In this document: positions 44,416-53,372 of the stretch, in pieces
Layout: each line of letters starts with the position of its first letter
Numbering within the stretch: the first letter of the stretch is position 1
Source of the DNA: Flavobacterium sp. N2038
Lineage (GTDB): Bacteria; Bacteroidota; Bacteroidia; Flavobacteriales; Flavobacteriaceae
Direction: 5' to 3'
Assembly: GCF_025947185.1 (NCBI RefSeq)
Contig: NZ_CP110001.1
Span: 2,170,001-2,234,000, forward strand
DNA: 64,000 bases
The notes under the pieces: generated by a model
Told to the model about the DNA's origin: nothing
The model's input: only the letters and a program-made list of their open reading frames with translations
The model's database searches: none
Position numbers and translations under genes: made by a program

Positions 44416-46602
44416 ATGCCCCGAATGCGGATTTTTTTTCTACTATTTTTAGTTCTGAATTGTTGTATCAATTCGGCTTCAGCACAGTCTGAAAAATTGT
44501 CAGAAGCTAAAGTTGATAAATTAGTAAAACAGGCACTGCGGGAATACAGAGAATCCTATTACGAAAAATCATTAATTACTTCCCGGATAGCATTAAACTC
44601 TGCTACTGCTATTAAAGAAAATGCTTTAATTTCACGTGCTTATACCATTATTGCAGCTAATTACAATGAATTAATCGAAGTTGATAAAGCAATCTTTTTT
44701 TATCAGAAAAGTTTAATCTACGCTAATAAAACAGATAATGATTCTATAAAATACAACATTTATAATAATTTGGGGAACATGTATTGTTTTGAAAAAAAAC
44801 AATTTGACATTGGGATTCATTATTATAAGAAATCGATTGCTTACGGACTTAAGATTAATGACCCAAGCCAGGTTTATTTTACAAACGTAAATATTGCCTG
44901 GGCATATTTTGATGTTGGAAATTTTAAAGAAGGATACCCTTATTTGAAATTTATTACCACTAATAGTGAAAAATATGGTGGAGACTCTACAACGGTTATT
45001 GTACAGATGCTTAATGGTATGTATTCAAGTTATCAGAATGAAGATGATGCAGCAAATACATATTTTACAAATGCAATTGCGGCAGGTGAAACTACCGATG
45101 AAAAATCAGACTTGTCTTATGCACATTTGGAGTATTCTAAATTCCTGACCAAGATTAAAAGATACAAAGAAGCCTATGAAAACCTTACAAAATACAATAG
45201 GATTACAGAAGAATTGTATAATCTCGAAAAAATAAAAAAAGCTTCAACAGCCGGTTTTAATCTTGAACTTGATGAATATAAAAGACAGCTTGATAAAATT
45301 GAGAGTGAAAAAATTTCGCAGTATCAAAGTTTAAAAAAATCCAGAATTATTGTAATTCTTTTTATTCTTATCTCGCTTATACTTTTGTTTTTGATTGTAA
45401 CTCTAATTAAGAATATCAGGTTTAAAAAGAAACATAATTTAGAGCTTGTAAAAGCGAAAGAAATAGCAGAAGAGGCCTCATTACTTAAAACGCAGTTTAT
45501 TTCGACTATAAGCCACGAATTGCGTACACCACTGTACGGTGTGGTGGGAATAACAAATATGTTGCTTGAGGAACATAAAGAATTGTCAAGAAGTCAACAT
45601 TTGAGTTCATTGAAATTTTCTGCAAGATATTTATTGTCACTTGTAAATGATATTTTGCAAATCAATAAAATCGAGGAAAATAAAGTTGTTCTGGAAAATT
45701 TGACCTTCAATATTTCAGATGAAATCACAATGATCAAAAATTCGCTTTCATTTTTATCTCAGAAAAATAATAATAAGATTAATGTTTACATCGATCCGGA
45801 AATCCCTGAATATTTAATTGGAGATAAACTTAGATTAGCTCAGATTTTAATGAATTTGGTTAGTAATGCATTAAAATTTACTAAAGATGGCGAAGTTGAT
45901 ATAAAGGTTAATGTGAGTCGTGTGGATGGGAAAAATTATTATCTCGATTTTTTGATTAAGGATAATGGAGTAGGAATTGCAATTGTAGATCAGGGCAAAA
46001 TTTTTGAAAAATTTGTTCAGGTAGGCAGAAAAGATGAAGATTATCAAGGAACCGGACTAGGGTTAAGTATCGTAAAACGATTATTAGGGCTTTTTGGGAG
46101 TACAATTACTCTTGAAAGTGATTTAGGTCAGGGAACTTCATTTTCATTTGTTATTCCTTTTGAGCACGATCCTGAGAGGACAAAAAGAATTATTGATGAG
46201 ATTGAAGTTGATCTGACTTCAAATGAAGTTTATAAGATTTTAATTGTTGAAGATAATCTCATCAATCAATTAGTGACAAAAAAGATTATTGAGAAAAATA
46301 ATTATATCTGCAAAGTCGTTGATGATGGTTTTGGAGCATTAAAAATTTTGGAAAAGGAATATTTTGATCTTATTTTAATGGATATAAATATGCCTTTAAT
46401 GAATGGGTTTGAGACCACGAAAAGAATTCGTTTAAATGGAATAAAAACTCCAATTGTTGCATTGACCGCTTTTGATAAAGATGAAATTACAGACGAGGCT
46501 ATTTCTTCCGGAATAAATGATATTATCATTAAGCCATTTGAGCCTGTTAAGTTGTTTAAAATTATTAATTACCTAATACAAGAAGCAAAAAACGCTGGTT
46601 AG
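44416..46602 (+). CDS. TPR-containing hybrid sensor histidine kinase
   Basis: A 728-residue protein. A signal peptide (RIFFLLFLVLNCCINSASAQ) is followed by TPR repeats in a periplasmic sensor (about 30-290, YTIIAANYNELIEVDKAIFF, YNNLGNMYCFEKKQFDIGI). One membrane segment lies near 313-335. The HisKA domain has His367 in ISTISHELRTPLYG. The ATPase domain has NLVSNALKF, DNGVGIA and GTGLGLSIVK. A C-terminal receiver has the acidic VEDN and Asp656 in LMDINMP, and Lys in IIKPFEP. No DNA-binding output domain is attached, so it should relay phosphate to another protein. Its stop codon overlaps the stop of the convergent helicase gene. Confidence 0.93.
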   Translation: MPRMRIFFLLFLVLNCCINSASAQSEKLSEAKVDKLVKQALREYRESYYEKSLITSRIALNSATAIKENALISRAYTIIAANYNELIEVDKAIFFYQKSLIYANKTDNDSIKYNIYNNLGNMYCFEKKQFDIGIHYYKKSIAYGLKINDPSQVYFTNVNIAWAYFDVGNFKEGYPYLKFITTNSEKYGGDSTTVIVQMLNGMYSSYQNEDDAANTYFTNAIAAGETTDEKSDLSYAHLEYSKFLTKIKRYKEAYENLTKYNRITEELYNLEKIKKASTAGFNLELDEYKRQLDKIESEKISQYQSLKKSRIIVILFILISLILLFLIVTLIKNIRFKKKHNLELVKAKEIAEEASLLKTQFISTISHELRTPLYGVVGITNMLLEEHKELSRSQHLSSLKFSARYLLSLVNDILQINKIEENKVVLENLTFNISDEITMIKNSLSFLSQKNNNKINVYIDPEIPEYLIGDKLRLAQILMNLVSNALKFTKDGEVDIKVNVSRVDGKNYYLDFLIKDNGVGIAIVDQGKIFEKFVQVGRKDEDYQGTGLGLSIVKRLLGLFGSTITLESDLGQGTSFSFVIPFEHDPERTKRIIDEIEVDLTSNEVYKILIVEDNLINQLVTKKIIEKNNYICKVVDDGFGALKILEKEYFDLILMDINMPLMNGFETTKRIRLNGIKTPIVALTAFDKDEITDEAISSGINDIIIKPFEPVKLFKIINYLIQEAKNAG

Positions 46603-46616
46603 TACCAGCGTTTTTT
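46587..46616. terminator. Bidirectional terminator inside the overlapping 3' ends of two genes
   Basis: AAAAACGCTGGT and ACCAGCGTTTTT pair around the bases TAGT-like centre where the two stop codons (TAG at 46600-46602 plus strand, TAA at 46599-46601 minus strand) overlap. The arms encode the last residues of both proteins and provide T runs in both directions. Confidence 0.85.
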
Positions 46617-47846
46617 ATTTTGTTTAGAAGCATTTGATTTTCTCGATTTGTGAGCTCCGCCACTTCTGTTTGAATTTTTAGGTTTCTCTCCGGCTTCCGG
46701 GCTTCCCTGATGCCATTGATAAGGATGATCTGTAATTGTTTTTACATCAACTTTTATTAATTTTTGAATGTCTTTCCAGTATGGATGCTCATCTTTTCCA
46801 CAAAAAGAAATAGCAATACCTCCATTTCCTGCACGTCCTGTACGACCAATACGGTGTACATATGTTTCAGGTATATTTGGCAAATCAAAATTGATTACAT
46901 AAGGCAGCTGTTCGATATCAATTCCTCTCGCAGCGATGTCTGTTGCAACAAGAACACCAACTTCTTTATTTTTAAAAGCATCCAAAACACGTTGTCTTGC
47001 GTTTTGAGATTTGTCTCCGTGAATTGCTTCAGCCGGAATATCTTTTTTACGAAGAGCTTTTACAACATTATCTGCGCCATGTTTTGTTCTCGAAAAAACC
47101 AATACGTTTGATAAGTTTTCTTCTTTAATCAAATGATAAAGTAGGTTTCTTTTCTCTGTTTTGTCAACAAAATAGATACGCTGTTCTACGTTTTCGGCAG
47201 TTGATGATACAGGCGAAACTTCAACTTTTTCAGGATCTTTCAAAAACATTTCTGCCAATTCTCGAATAGCAATAGGCATTGTGGCTGAAAACAGTAAAGT
47301 CTGACGGTTTTTTGGGGTTAGTTTTACGATTTTTTTTACATCGTTGATGAATCCCATATCAAGCATTTGATCTGCTTCATCTAAAACTAAAGTATGTAAA
47401 TGGTCAAAATCAAGAAACCCTTGTTTGTGTAAATCAAGTAATCTTCCTGGTGTTGCCACTAGTATATCTACTCCTTTTTTTAAGGTTTCAACCTGAGGGT
47501 TTTGCGAAACACCTCCAAAAATTGTCAATTGTGTTAAGTTGGTGTATTTACCATAAGTGTCAAAACTTTCTCCAATTTGTACAGCAAGTTCACGTGTTGG
47601 TGTAACAACAAGTGCGCGAATTTGTTTTGCTTTTTTTGATGAACCTACAATTCGGTGTAACTGATGTATGATTGGAATTGCAAATGCAGCAGTTTTTCCG
47701 GTACCAGTTTGTGCACAACCAATTAAATCTCTCCCCGATAAAATGATCGGAATAGATTGTTCCTGAATTGGAGTGGGGTTTAGGTAGCCTTCTTCAAATA
47801 CAGCTTTTTGTATACTTTTTGAAAGTGATAGATCTTCGAATAACAT
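46599..47846 (-). CDS. DEAD-box RNA helicase
   Basis: A 415-residue protein with all DEAD-box motifs: GCAQTGTGKTAAF (Walker A), PTRELAVQIG, TPGRLLDL, LDEADQMLD (DEAD), SATMP, and HRIGRTGRAG near the end. A short basic Ser/Asn-rich tail (RSGGAHKSRKSNASKQNKKR) follows the helicase core, as in RhlE-type proteins, and may bind RNA. It likely helps ribosome assembly or cold-adapted RNA unfolding. RhlE is the closest type, but the paralogue cannot be fixed here. Confidence 0.94.
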   Translation of the reverse strand: MLFEDLSLSKSIQKAVFEEGYLNPTPIQEQSIPIILSGRDLIGCAQTGTGKTAAFAIPIIHQLHRIVGSSKKAKQIRALVVTPTRELAVQIGESFDTYGKYTNLTQLTIFGGVSQNPQVETLKKGVDILVATPGRLLDLHKQGFLDFDHLHTLVLDEADQMLDMGFINDVKKIVKLTPKNRQTLLFSATMPIAIRELAEMFLKDPEKVEVSPVSSTAENVEQRIYFVDKTEKRNLLYHLIKEENLSNVLVFSRTKHGADNVVKALRKKDIPAEAIHGDKSQNARQRVLDAFKNKEVGVLVATDIAARGIDIEQLPYVINFDLPNIPETYVHRIGRTGRAGNGGIAISFCGKDEHPYWKDIQKLIKVDVKTITDHPYQWHQGSPEAGEKPKNSNRSGGAHKSRKSNASKQNKKRWY

Positions 47847-47981
47847 ATCTTAGGAATTAAGATTTTAGTTTTAAGTACTAAAATTCTGTGCAAAGATAGG
47901 TTTATTCAGTTAATCCTTTAATTGAAATTTGGTTTATTTAGAAAATATGCTGATTTTCAGTGTTTTATGTTTTTAATATCG

Positions 47982-49019
47982 TTAAATCTTTTCATTGTTG
48001 GCTTTTATAAAATCAGTAACCAGATACCCAATTAATTTTCCAATTAAATTATTGTTAGGAGAATCTGCTAAATCCGGTGCCCCTTCGCAGATGTGCAAAT
48101 ATGTGGCGTTTTTGTGCTGCCCAAAAAATGATATAAACTGACGTAATTCTTCAACAGAAAAACCGCTTATGGTCATGGCGCTGCTGGCAATATTTGGAAT
48201 GGCATCCAGATCGATTTCAATTCCAAAAGAATCACTTCTTATAAACTCTAAAGCCAAAGCCATTTCTCTGTCAAAATCTTTTTCTTTGCGAATATTTACA
48301 CTGTCATACGTATTGTAACGAACACGATCTTCAAGCTTTTTAATAATATCTAAAACGCTTTTTGAAGTATAATTTTCATGCAGACCAAAGATGAAGTACT
48401 TTTTTAAGAAACCTTCTTCATAAGCGTACGAAAAACCATTTCCGCTGTGACGCCCCTCTAAGATTCTAAAATCAGAATGAGCATCAAAATTAATAGCATT
48501 TATAGGTTTTCCTTTAGCAAGTGCAGATCCTTTGATGTTTCCGTAGGCATTATTGTGGCCTCCGCCGATAATGATAGGTGTTTTACCCGCTTTTATAATG
48601 GTAAAGATAATATGAGAAACTTCTTTGTCAATTTTTTCAACCAGCTGACTTAATTTTGAACGATCGTCAATATCATTAAAATCAAGATTTTCTACATCTC
48701 TCATTTCTTCAGATACATTGATTTGTCCTAATACTATAATTTGGCTTCCTTTAGAAAAACGATTGTGCTGAATATTGGCAATACTCTTTATGGCGCTTTC
48801 CCATGCCGATGCAGCACCGGGTCTTCCATAATTGGCACGCACGCCAATATCTTCGGGAATTCCTAAGAGCACGTATTTAGCTTCGCTTTCGGTTAAAAAT
48901 TTGATTTTGTCGGCTCCTTTAGGAATGACAATCATCTTCTCACCAAACTTTATTTCACCACTTCTATGATTTGTGACTTTTGCTAAATCATTTACAGTAA
49001 AAGGAATCAGTTTATCCAT
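47982..49019 (-). CDS. hutG: Formimidoylglutamase (arginase/ureohydrolase family)
   Basis: A 345-residue ureohydrolase. The binuclear Mn2+ site is visible: GGGHNNAYGN, NFDAHSDFRILEG and IEIDLDAIPNIASSAM. The family also includes arginase and agmatinase; I choose formimidoylglutamase because hutI lies nearby on the same strand and because the GGGHNN...DAHSDFR pattern fits Bacteroidota HutG-like proteins. It would split N-formimidoyl-glutamate to glutamate and formamide in histidine degradation. It is divergent from the coiled-coil gene at 49117. Confidence 0.8.
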   Translation of the reverse strand: MDKLIPFTVNDLAKVTNHRSGEIKFGEKMIVIPKGADKIKFLTESEAKYVLLGIPEDIGVRANYGRPGAASAWESAIKSIANIQHNRFSKGSQIIVLGQINVSEEMRDVENLDFNDIDDRSKLSQLVEKIDKEVSHIIFTIIKAGKTPIIIGGGHNNAYGNIKGSALAKGKPINAINFDAHSDFRILEGRHSGNGFSYAYEEGFLKKYFIFGLHENYTSKSVLDIIKKLEDRVRYNTYDSVNIRKEKDFDREMALALEFIRSDSFGIEIDLDAIPNIASSAMTISGFSVEELRQFISFFGQHKNATYLHICEGAPDLADSPNNNLIGKLIGYLVTDFIKANNEKI

Positions 49020-49116
49020 AAAAAAAAATTATTGTTCAAAAATAATATAATTGTAACAACTTACGTTATTACGATATATTAATTCTTAAATTTGTTTTTA
49101 AAGAAAATTATTCAAT

Positions 49117-49995
49117 ATGGAAAACCCAAAGAACAACAACTCAAGTCTAAAGGCAATAATTGCCGTTTTAGCAGTCCTACTGATTGGTAGCTTAGTGTAT
49201 ATTTTTAAATTATCTTCTGATACAGAAGTGGTTAAAACTGAACTTACAACTACAATGACAGAAAAAGAATCTGTTATGAAAGATTTGCAGGAATTAAAAG
49301 CAACTTATGATGCTGCTATTGCTGAAAATACTTCAATGTCTGATGAATTGATTCAGGAAAGAGATAAAGTAGTGGCTTTAATGGATGATTTGAACAAATC
49401 AAAAGGAGATGTGTCTAAATACAGATCTCAGGTTCAGGCGATGCAGGGTAAAATGAAAACGTTAGTAGCTGAAAACGACGAATTGAAAAAACAAAACGGA
49501 GTTTTAACAGTTCAGAGAGATAGTACTATTGTAGTTTTAGGTGAATCTAAAAAATACAATGAAGTATTAGTAGGTCAAAACGAAGAGCTGGCAAAAACAG
49601 TAGAAAAAGGATCTAAGTTATCAGTTTTAAATACTAAAACTATAGCTTACAAAGTAAAAGGTTCAGGAAAGCAAATTGAAACAGATAAAGCAAGTCGTGC
49701 AGATGTCTTGAAAGTAAGTTTTACAATTGCTGAAAACCAAATTGCTAAATCTGGAGATAAAACGTATTATGTACAGGTTATTGACAGTAAAAACAATGTC
49801 TTAGGAGATAAGAAAACAGAAAGTTTTGGTGATAAATCTTTAACTTACAGCTTTAAAACTACTGTTAAGTATGAAAACAAATCAGTAAATGTTTCAGAAG
49901 ATTTAATCGGTAAAGATTTTGAAAAAGGAACTTACTTTATCAATGTTTTTGATAATGACGAAGTAGTTTCTAAAACTAGTTTCAACTTAAGATAA
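49117..49995 (+). CDS. Membrane-anchored coiled-coil protein, unknown function
   Basis: A 292-residue protein. Residues about 10-30 (LKAIIAVLAVLLIGSLVYIF) form a membrane anchor. Residues 35-170 are a long coiled coil (KESVMKDLQELKATYDAA, VQAMQGKMKTLVAENDELKK). Residues 175-292 are a globular domain (KAYKVKGSGK-like, FTIAENQIAKSGDKTYYVQV) ending EVVSKTSFNLR. The layout suits a periplasmic or cell-envelope tether. Similar flavobacterial proteins are sometimes labelled chromosome partitioning protein, which the sequence does not support. It has a strong terminator. Confidence 0.82.
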   Translation: MENPKNNNSSLKAIIAVLAVLLIGSLVYIFKLSSDTEVVKTELTTTMTEKESVMKDLQELKATYDAAIAENTSMSDELIQERDKVVALMDDLNKSKGDVSKYRSQVQAMQGKMKTLVAENDELKKQNGVLTVQRDSTIVVLGESKKYNEVLVGQNEELAKTVEKGSKLSVLNTKTIAYKVKGSGKQIETDKASRADVLKVSFTIAENQIAKSGDKTYYVQVIDSKNNVLGDKKTESFGDKSLTYSFKTTVKYENKSVNVSEDLIGKDFEKGTYFINVFDNDEVVSKTSFNLR

Positions 49996-50033
49996 GTAGG
50001 GCCAAAAGGATAATATAATACCACTTAGATATT

Positions 50034-50067
50034 AAAGGTCTGTGATTTTCTCACAGACCTTTTTTTA
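50034..50067 (+). terminator. Terminator of the coiled-coil gene
   Basis: AAAGGTCTGTGA-TTTTC-TCACAGACCTTT, a 12-bp perfect stem followed by seven T in all. Confidence 0.88.
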
Positions 50068-50076
50068 TGAAGTTAA

Positions 50077-50187
50077 TTATCTTGATTTGCGTTTTTTATT
50101 TTGTTTATCTTCTAACTTTTTTAGAATTTTTTCCTGTTTTTTTGCTTTCAAATCTGTTGATGAAGCTTTTAAATTTGCCTTAGACAT
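50077..50187 (-). CDS. Small highly basic protein (36 residues)
   Basis: ATG (complement of 50185-50187) to TAA at 50077-50079 encodes MSKANLKASSTDLKAKKQEK then ILKKLEDKQNKKRKSR. About 40 percent of the residues are Lys or Arg, with an amphipathic helical pattern. It is too short for many ORF filters. It sits alone in a 600-base gap after a terminator. It could be a nucleic-acid-binding peptide; that is a guess from charge. Confidence 0.5.
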   Translation of the reverse strand: MSKANLKASSTDLKAKKQEKILKKLEDKQNKKRKSR

Positions 50188-50599
50188 AGCTTTTTCTTTT
50201 TAAATGTTTTAATAAAAATAATTAGTAAAACGTAACCCTATTTTTGTAAAAACTTTGTTCACGAGTTTAGTCAGGATATATCCTGAATTGGTAATAATTA
50301 AAAAGTTTGAATAGGATTTAAGCACACTCGCGGGTGCTTAAAAAGAGGGGAAGATTTTAAGTTCTATGAAGTAAGCGTTTGGAAATGGGTTTTTCCTGCA
50401 ACATGCAATTTTCTCAACAAGCACAGAAGCACAGTTCTTCAGAACGATGTTCAAAAAAAGTGAAATAGTGCTAAATGTATTCATAAGAAAAAGGCTATAA
50501 TTACAATGTGTAAATATAGCCCCTTTATTTGATTAAGCAAAGTTTAAAAGTTTATTTTAGAATAATTTAAGAGATTGATGTGCTCTTTCTTTGCTGATT
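50188..50599. other. Intergenic region with two palindromes and no clear gene
   Basis: TCAGGATATATCCTGA at 50271-50286 is a perfect 16-base palindrome. TTTAAGCAC and GTGCTTAAA at 50317-50342 form a 9-bp hairpin around ACTCGCGG. No convincing reading frame was found. The hutI stop is at 50600. Confidence 0.55.
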
Positions 50600-51841
50600 T
50601 TAGTTTTCTAATATTTTACCTTCAATAAGCACACTTTCAATTAAGTTACTTCCAAAAGCATATGGAATTTGATAGTAAGAAGAAATTGGTTTTGTTAGGA
50701 TTAAATTGGCCTTTTTTCCCTTTGTAATACTTCCATGAGTTTCTGAAATTCCCATAGCATAAGCACCATTTATTGTGGCTGCATTTATAGCTTCTTCAGG
50801 TGTCATTTTCATTTTAATGCAGGCTGTGGCAACAACAAAATTCATGTTACCGGATGGAGTAGAGCCAGGGTTAAAATCGGTGGCTAAGGCTAAAGGTAAA
50901 CCTGCTTTTATCATTTCTCGTGCTGGTGTATAAGGAATGCTTAAGAAATAAGAACATGAAGGCAATGCAACAGGCATGGTTTCTGATCCTTTTAATGCTT
51001 CAATGTCTTCGGATGTCATAATTTCTAAATGATCAACAGAAAGGGCGTTAAATTTAACCCCTGACTGAATTCCGCCAATTGAATTGAATTGATTTACGTG
51101 GATTTTTGGTTTTAAACCGGCTTCTATTCCTGCCTGCATGATTTTTTCTGTTTCTTCTACAGAAAAATAACCGCTTTCGCAGAAAACATCAATGTATTCA
51201 GCCAGATTGTTTTTTGCTATTTCGGGAATCATTTGGGTTATAATTTCGTCGATATATCCCGTTTTGTTTTCTTTATAATGTGTAGGAAATGCATGCGCTC
51301 CCAAGAAAGTAGCTTTAATTGAGATGGGATAATTTTCTGCCAGTTTTTTAATAACACGAAGCATTTTCATTTCACCTTCAATAGTTAATCCGTAGCCTGA
51401 TTTTATTTCAACAGCTCCGGTTCCTAAATGCATAACTTCTTCCAATCGCAATTTTGACTGTTCATAGATTTCTTCCTCAGATGTTTCGTTTAGTTTTTTT
51501 GCAGAGTTTAAAATTCCGCCGCCACGATTAGCAATTTCCTCGTATGTAAAACCATTAATGCGGTCTACAAATTCTTGTTCGCGATTTCCTGCATATACAA
51601 TATGAGTATGACTGTCGCACCATGACGGAAGTACTACACGACCAGTTGCATCAATAATTTTATCAGCTTTTATTTCCGGAAGGTTTTCCATCGAACCAAA
51701 GTCTTCAATTAAATTGTCTTTTATGATTAAAAATGCATTTTTAATTGTTGGAAGTTCTGCCATTTCTGGTCCTGAAACTTTAGAAATTGATGTTTCGCGA
51801 ACTTGTAGCAGTTCTTGTATGTTTTTTATTAATGTTGTCAT
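50600..51841 (-). CDS. hutI: Imidazolonepropionase
   Basis: The ATG at 51839-51841 (MTTLIKNIQELLQVRETS) is chosen over an upstream TTG. The 413-residue amidohydrolase shows the metal-binding WCDSHTHIVYAG, EIKSGYGLTIEGEMKMLRV, a His in VDHLEIM and ALATDFNPGSTPSGNM. It opens the imidazolone ring to formimidoylglutamate, the substrate of HutG, encoded at 47982 on the same strand. The two hut genes are separated by the coiled-coil gene and the small basic gene. hutH and hutU are not in the window. Confidence 0.94.
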   Translation of the reverse strand: MTTLIKNIQELLQVRETSISKVSGPEMAELPTIKNAFLIIKDNLIEDFGSMENLPEIKADKIIDATGRVVLPSWCDSHTHIVYAGNREQEFVDRINGFTYEEIANRGGGILNSAKKLNETSEEEIYEQSKLRLEEVMHLGTGAVEIKSGYGLTIEGEMKMLRVIKKLAENYPISIKATFLGAHAFPTHYKENKTGYIDEIITQMIPEIAKNNLAEYIDVFCESGYFSVEETEKIMQAGIEAGLKPKIHVNQFNSIGGIQSGVKFNALSVDHLEIMTSEDIEALKGSETMPVALPSCSYFLSIPYTPAREMIKAGLPLALATDFNPGSTPSGNMNFVVATACIKMKMTPEEAINAATINGAYAMGISETHGSITKGKKANLILTKPISSYYQIPYAFGSNLIESVLIEGKILEN

Positions 51842-51863
51842 GGTAATATTGTAAGGTATTATA

Positions 51864-51934
51864 AAACACAAATTTCACAAATTATCACTAATTAATTGGT
51901 GAAATCTGTGAAATTCGTAAAATTATTTGTGTTT
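51864..51934. repeat. Imperfect inverted repeat upstream of hutI
   Basis: AAACACAAAT at 51864-51873 is mirrored by ATTTGTGTTT at 51925-51934. Inside, TTTCACA/TGTGAAA and CAC/GTG words mirror each other around a central TTAATTAA. It resembles the repeat at 1457-1528 and may be a member of a dispersed palindromic family. It sits between hutI and the glutaminyl cyclase gene stop. Confidence 0.6.
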
Positions 51935-51937
51935 GAT

Positions 51938-52993
51938 TTATTCTGAAACTGTTATTTCAAACATTTTGTCCCAGTTTTTACCTGTTACGAATATTGTTTT
52001 TGTTGTTGGGTTATAAGCAATTCCATTTAAAACGTCTTCCATTGTTATGCTGGGACCTAATTTTTTGCGTAGCCCAGACATATTTAGGATTCCTTCTACA
52101 GCTCCACTTGCTGGGTTAACAACGGCAATTGCATCTTTTTGCCAAACATTTACATAAAATTTACCGTTAATGTATTCTAATTCATTAATAGCTTTAATTT
52201 TTGAAGACCCAGAATAAACATTGACATAGTCAATTAATTTTTGTGTATTTGGATCCATCTTCCAGATTTTTTCAGTTCCGTCTGAACGATAAATATATTT
52301 TCCGTCATTTGTCATTCCCCAACCTTCTATTTCTTTATCGTAGGTAAATGTTTTTTCAAGTTTTAATGTATTGGCGTCATAAATAAAACCTGTTTTTTCC
52401 TGCCAGCTTAATTGGAAAATTTTTCCATTAATAAAAGTAATTCCTTCACCAAAATACTCTTTTGGAAGATCTACTTGTTTGATAACTTTTCCGGTTTTGT
52501 AGTCAACAGATCTAAAGTAAGAATCTCCTTTTTGACCTGTACTTTCAAACAAAACACCATTATGAAATTCTAGACCTTCAGTAAAAGCTTTAGTGTCGTG
52601 AGGATATGTATTTACTACTTTAAATTTTAATGCTTTTGGTTCAACATCAGAAACCAATTCAATTCTTTTAGTCGCATCAGAAGAATCTCCGCCAAAATAT
52701 ACAGTAGCTTTTAAGTACTGATAGCCTAATTTTTGATCTAGTAATTCAATTCTAAAATCTTTAGCGCCTTTTGTGCTTCCAACTCTTAGGTCGTTTATGA
52801 AGTAGGCAACGCTGTCGATTTCTTTTGAATTTGGGTTTAAAATTCCAATTGTAAGCGGTTCTTTTTGCGTAAAATGAGCTGGAAATGCAGAATCATCGAT
52901 AGTAAACAAAGAATTTTCACCTTTATTTTTATCTCCACATCCAATTAATGTGATTCCTAATAAAATGACAGCTAGGAAGTTATATTTTTTCAT
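51938..52993 (-). CDS. Glutaminyl-peptide cyclotransferase, lipoprotein
   Basis: A 351-residue protein with a lipobox (LLGITLIGCGDKN, Cys20). After an Ig-like N-terminal part (to about 115), a five-bladed propeller of the plant/bacterial glutamine cyclotransferase type follows: FTEGLEFHNGVLFESTGQKG, GEGITFINGKIFQLSWQEK, GWGMTNDGKYIYRSDG and NELEYINGKFYVNVW. Enzymes of this fold convert N-terminal Gln to pyroglutamate. It would act on exported proteins in the periplasm. It is the gene just after the SRP RNA, on the opposite strand. Confidence 0.9.
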   Translation of the reverse strand: MKKYNFLAVILLGITLIGCGDKNKGENSLFTIDDSAFPAHFTQKEPLTIGILNPNSKEIDSVAYFINDLRVGSTKGAKDFRIELLDQKLGYQYLKATVYFGGDSSDATKRIELVSDVEPKALKFKVVNTYPHDTKAFTEGLEFHNGVLFESTGQKGDSYFRSVDYKTGKVIKQVDLPKEYFGEGITFINGKIFQLSWQEKTGFIYDANTLKLEKTFTYDKEIEGWGMTNDGKYIYRSDGTEKIWKMDPNTQKLIDYVNVYSGSSKIKAINELEYINGKFYVNVWQKDAIAVVNPASGAVEGILNMSGLRKKLGPSITMEDVLNGIAYNPTTKTIFVTGKNWDKMFEITVSE

Positions 52994-53048
52994 AGTTTAA
53001 ATTTTGAATAAGCCAATATACGACGATAATTTTATAGCAACAAAGCTC

Positions 53049-53078
53049 TTGCAAAAATATAAAAAGATTGTATATTTG
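53049..53078 (+). promoter_or_regulatory. Promoter of the SRP RNA gene
   Basis: TTG at 53049-53051 and TATATTTG at 53071-53078, spaced 19 bases, fit the Bacteroidota promoter. The RNA 5' end falls five bases downstream. Confidence 0.7.
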
Positions 53079-53082
53079 CACC

Positions 53083-53175
53083 GGCAAGTCCTACACGACC
53101 AGCTCCTGCAGACTCCCCCAGGATGGGAACATAGCAAGGGTACGTGGTTGAGCGGTGCGATGTAGGTCGCTTGCC
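53083..53175 (+). ncRNA. ffs: Signal recognition particle RNA, small type
   Basis: The ends GGCAAG and CTTGCC pair, and CCTACA/TGTAGG with further helix segments continue inward. The apical part CCCCAGGATGGGAACATAGCAAGGG holds the SRP54-binding internal loops (GGAA-type tetraloop region and the AGCA side). A T run follows directly as a terminator. It forms the SRP with Ffh for membrane protein targeting. Confidence 0.92.
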
Positions 53176-53372
53176 TTTTTTTTTTTTTTTGTTACTGTGA
53201 TTCTTTTTTAGAATTTATATAAAAGTAGTCTTCCTTAGGGGAGATTTTTTTATTTTTACCCCTGTCGAAAGTAAGAAATGATATATGAAAGGTTTGAAGT
53301 TTTCTATCTGCATATTAAATCTACTCCTAGGCAATCATATTTAACTTATAACATTTAACATCTAACTTGATA

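Noticed and set aside
49117..49995. ParA-type chromosome partitioning protein
   Set aside because: There is no P-loop; the protein is a membrane-anchored coiled coil.
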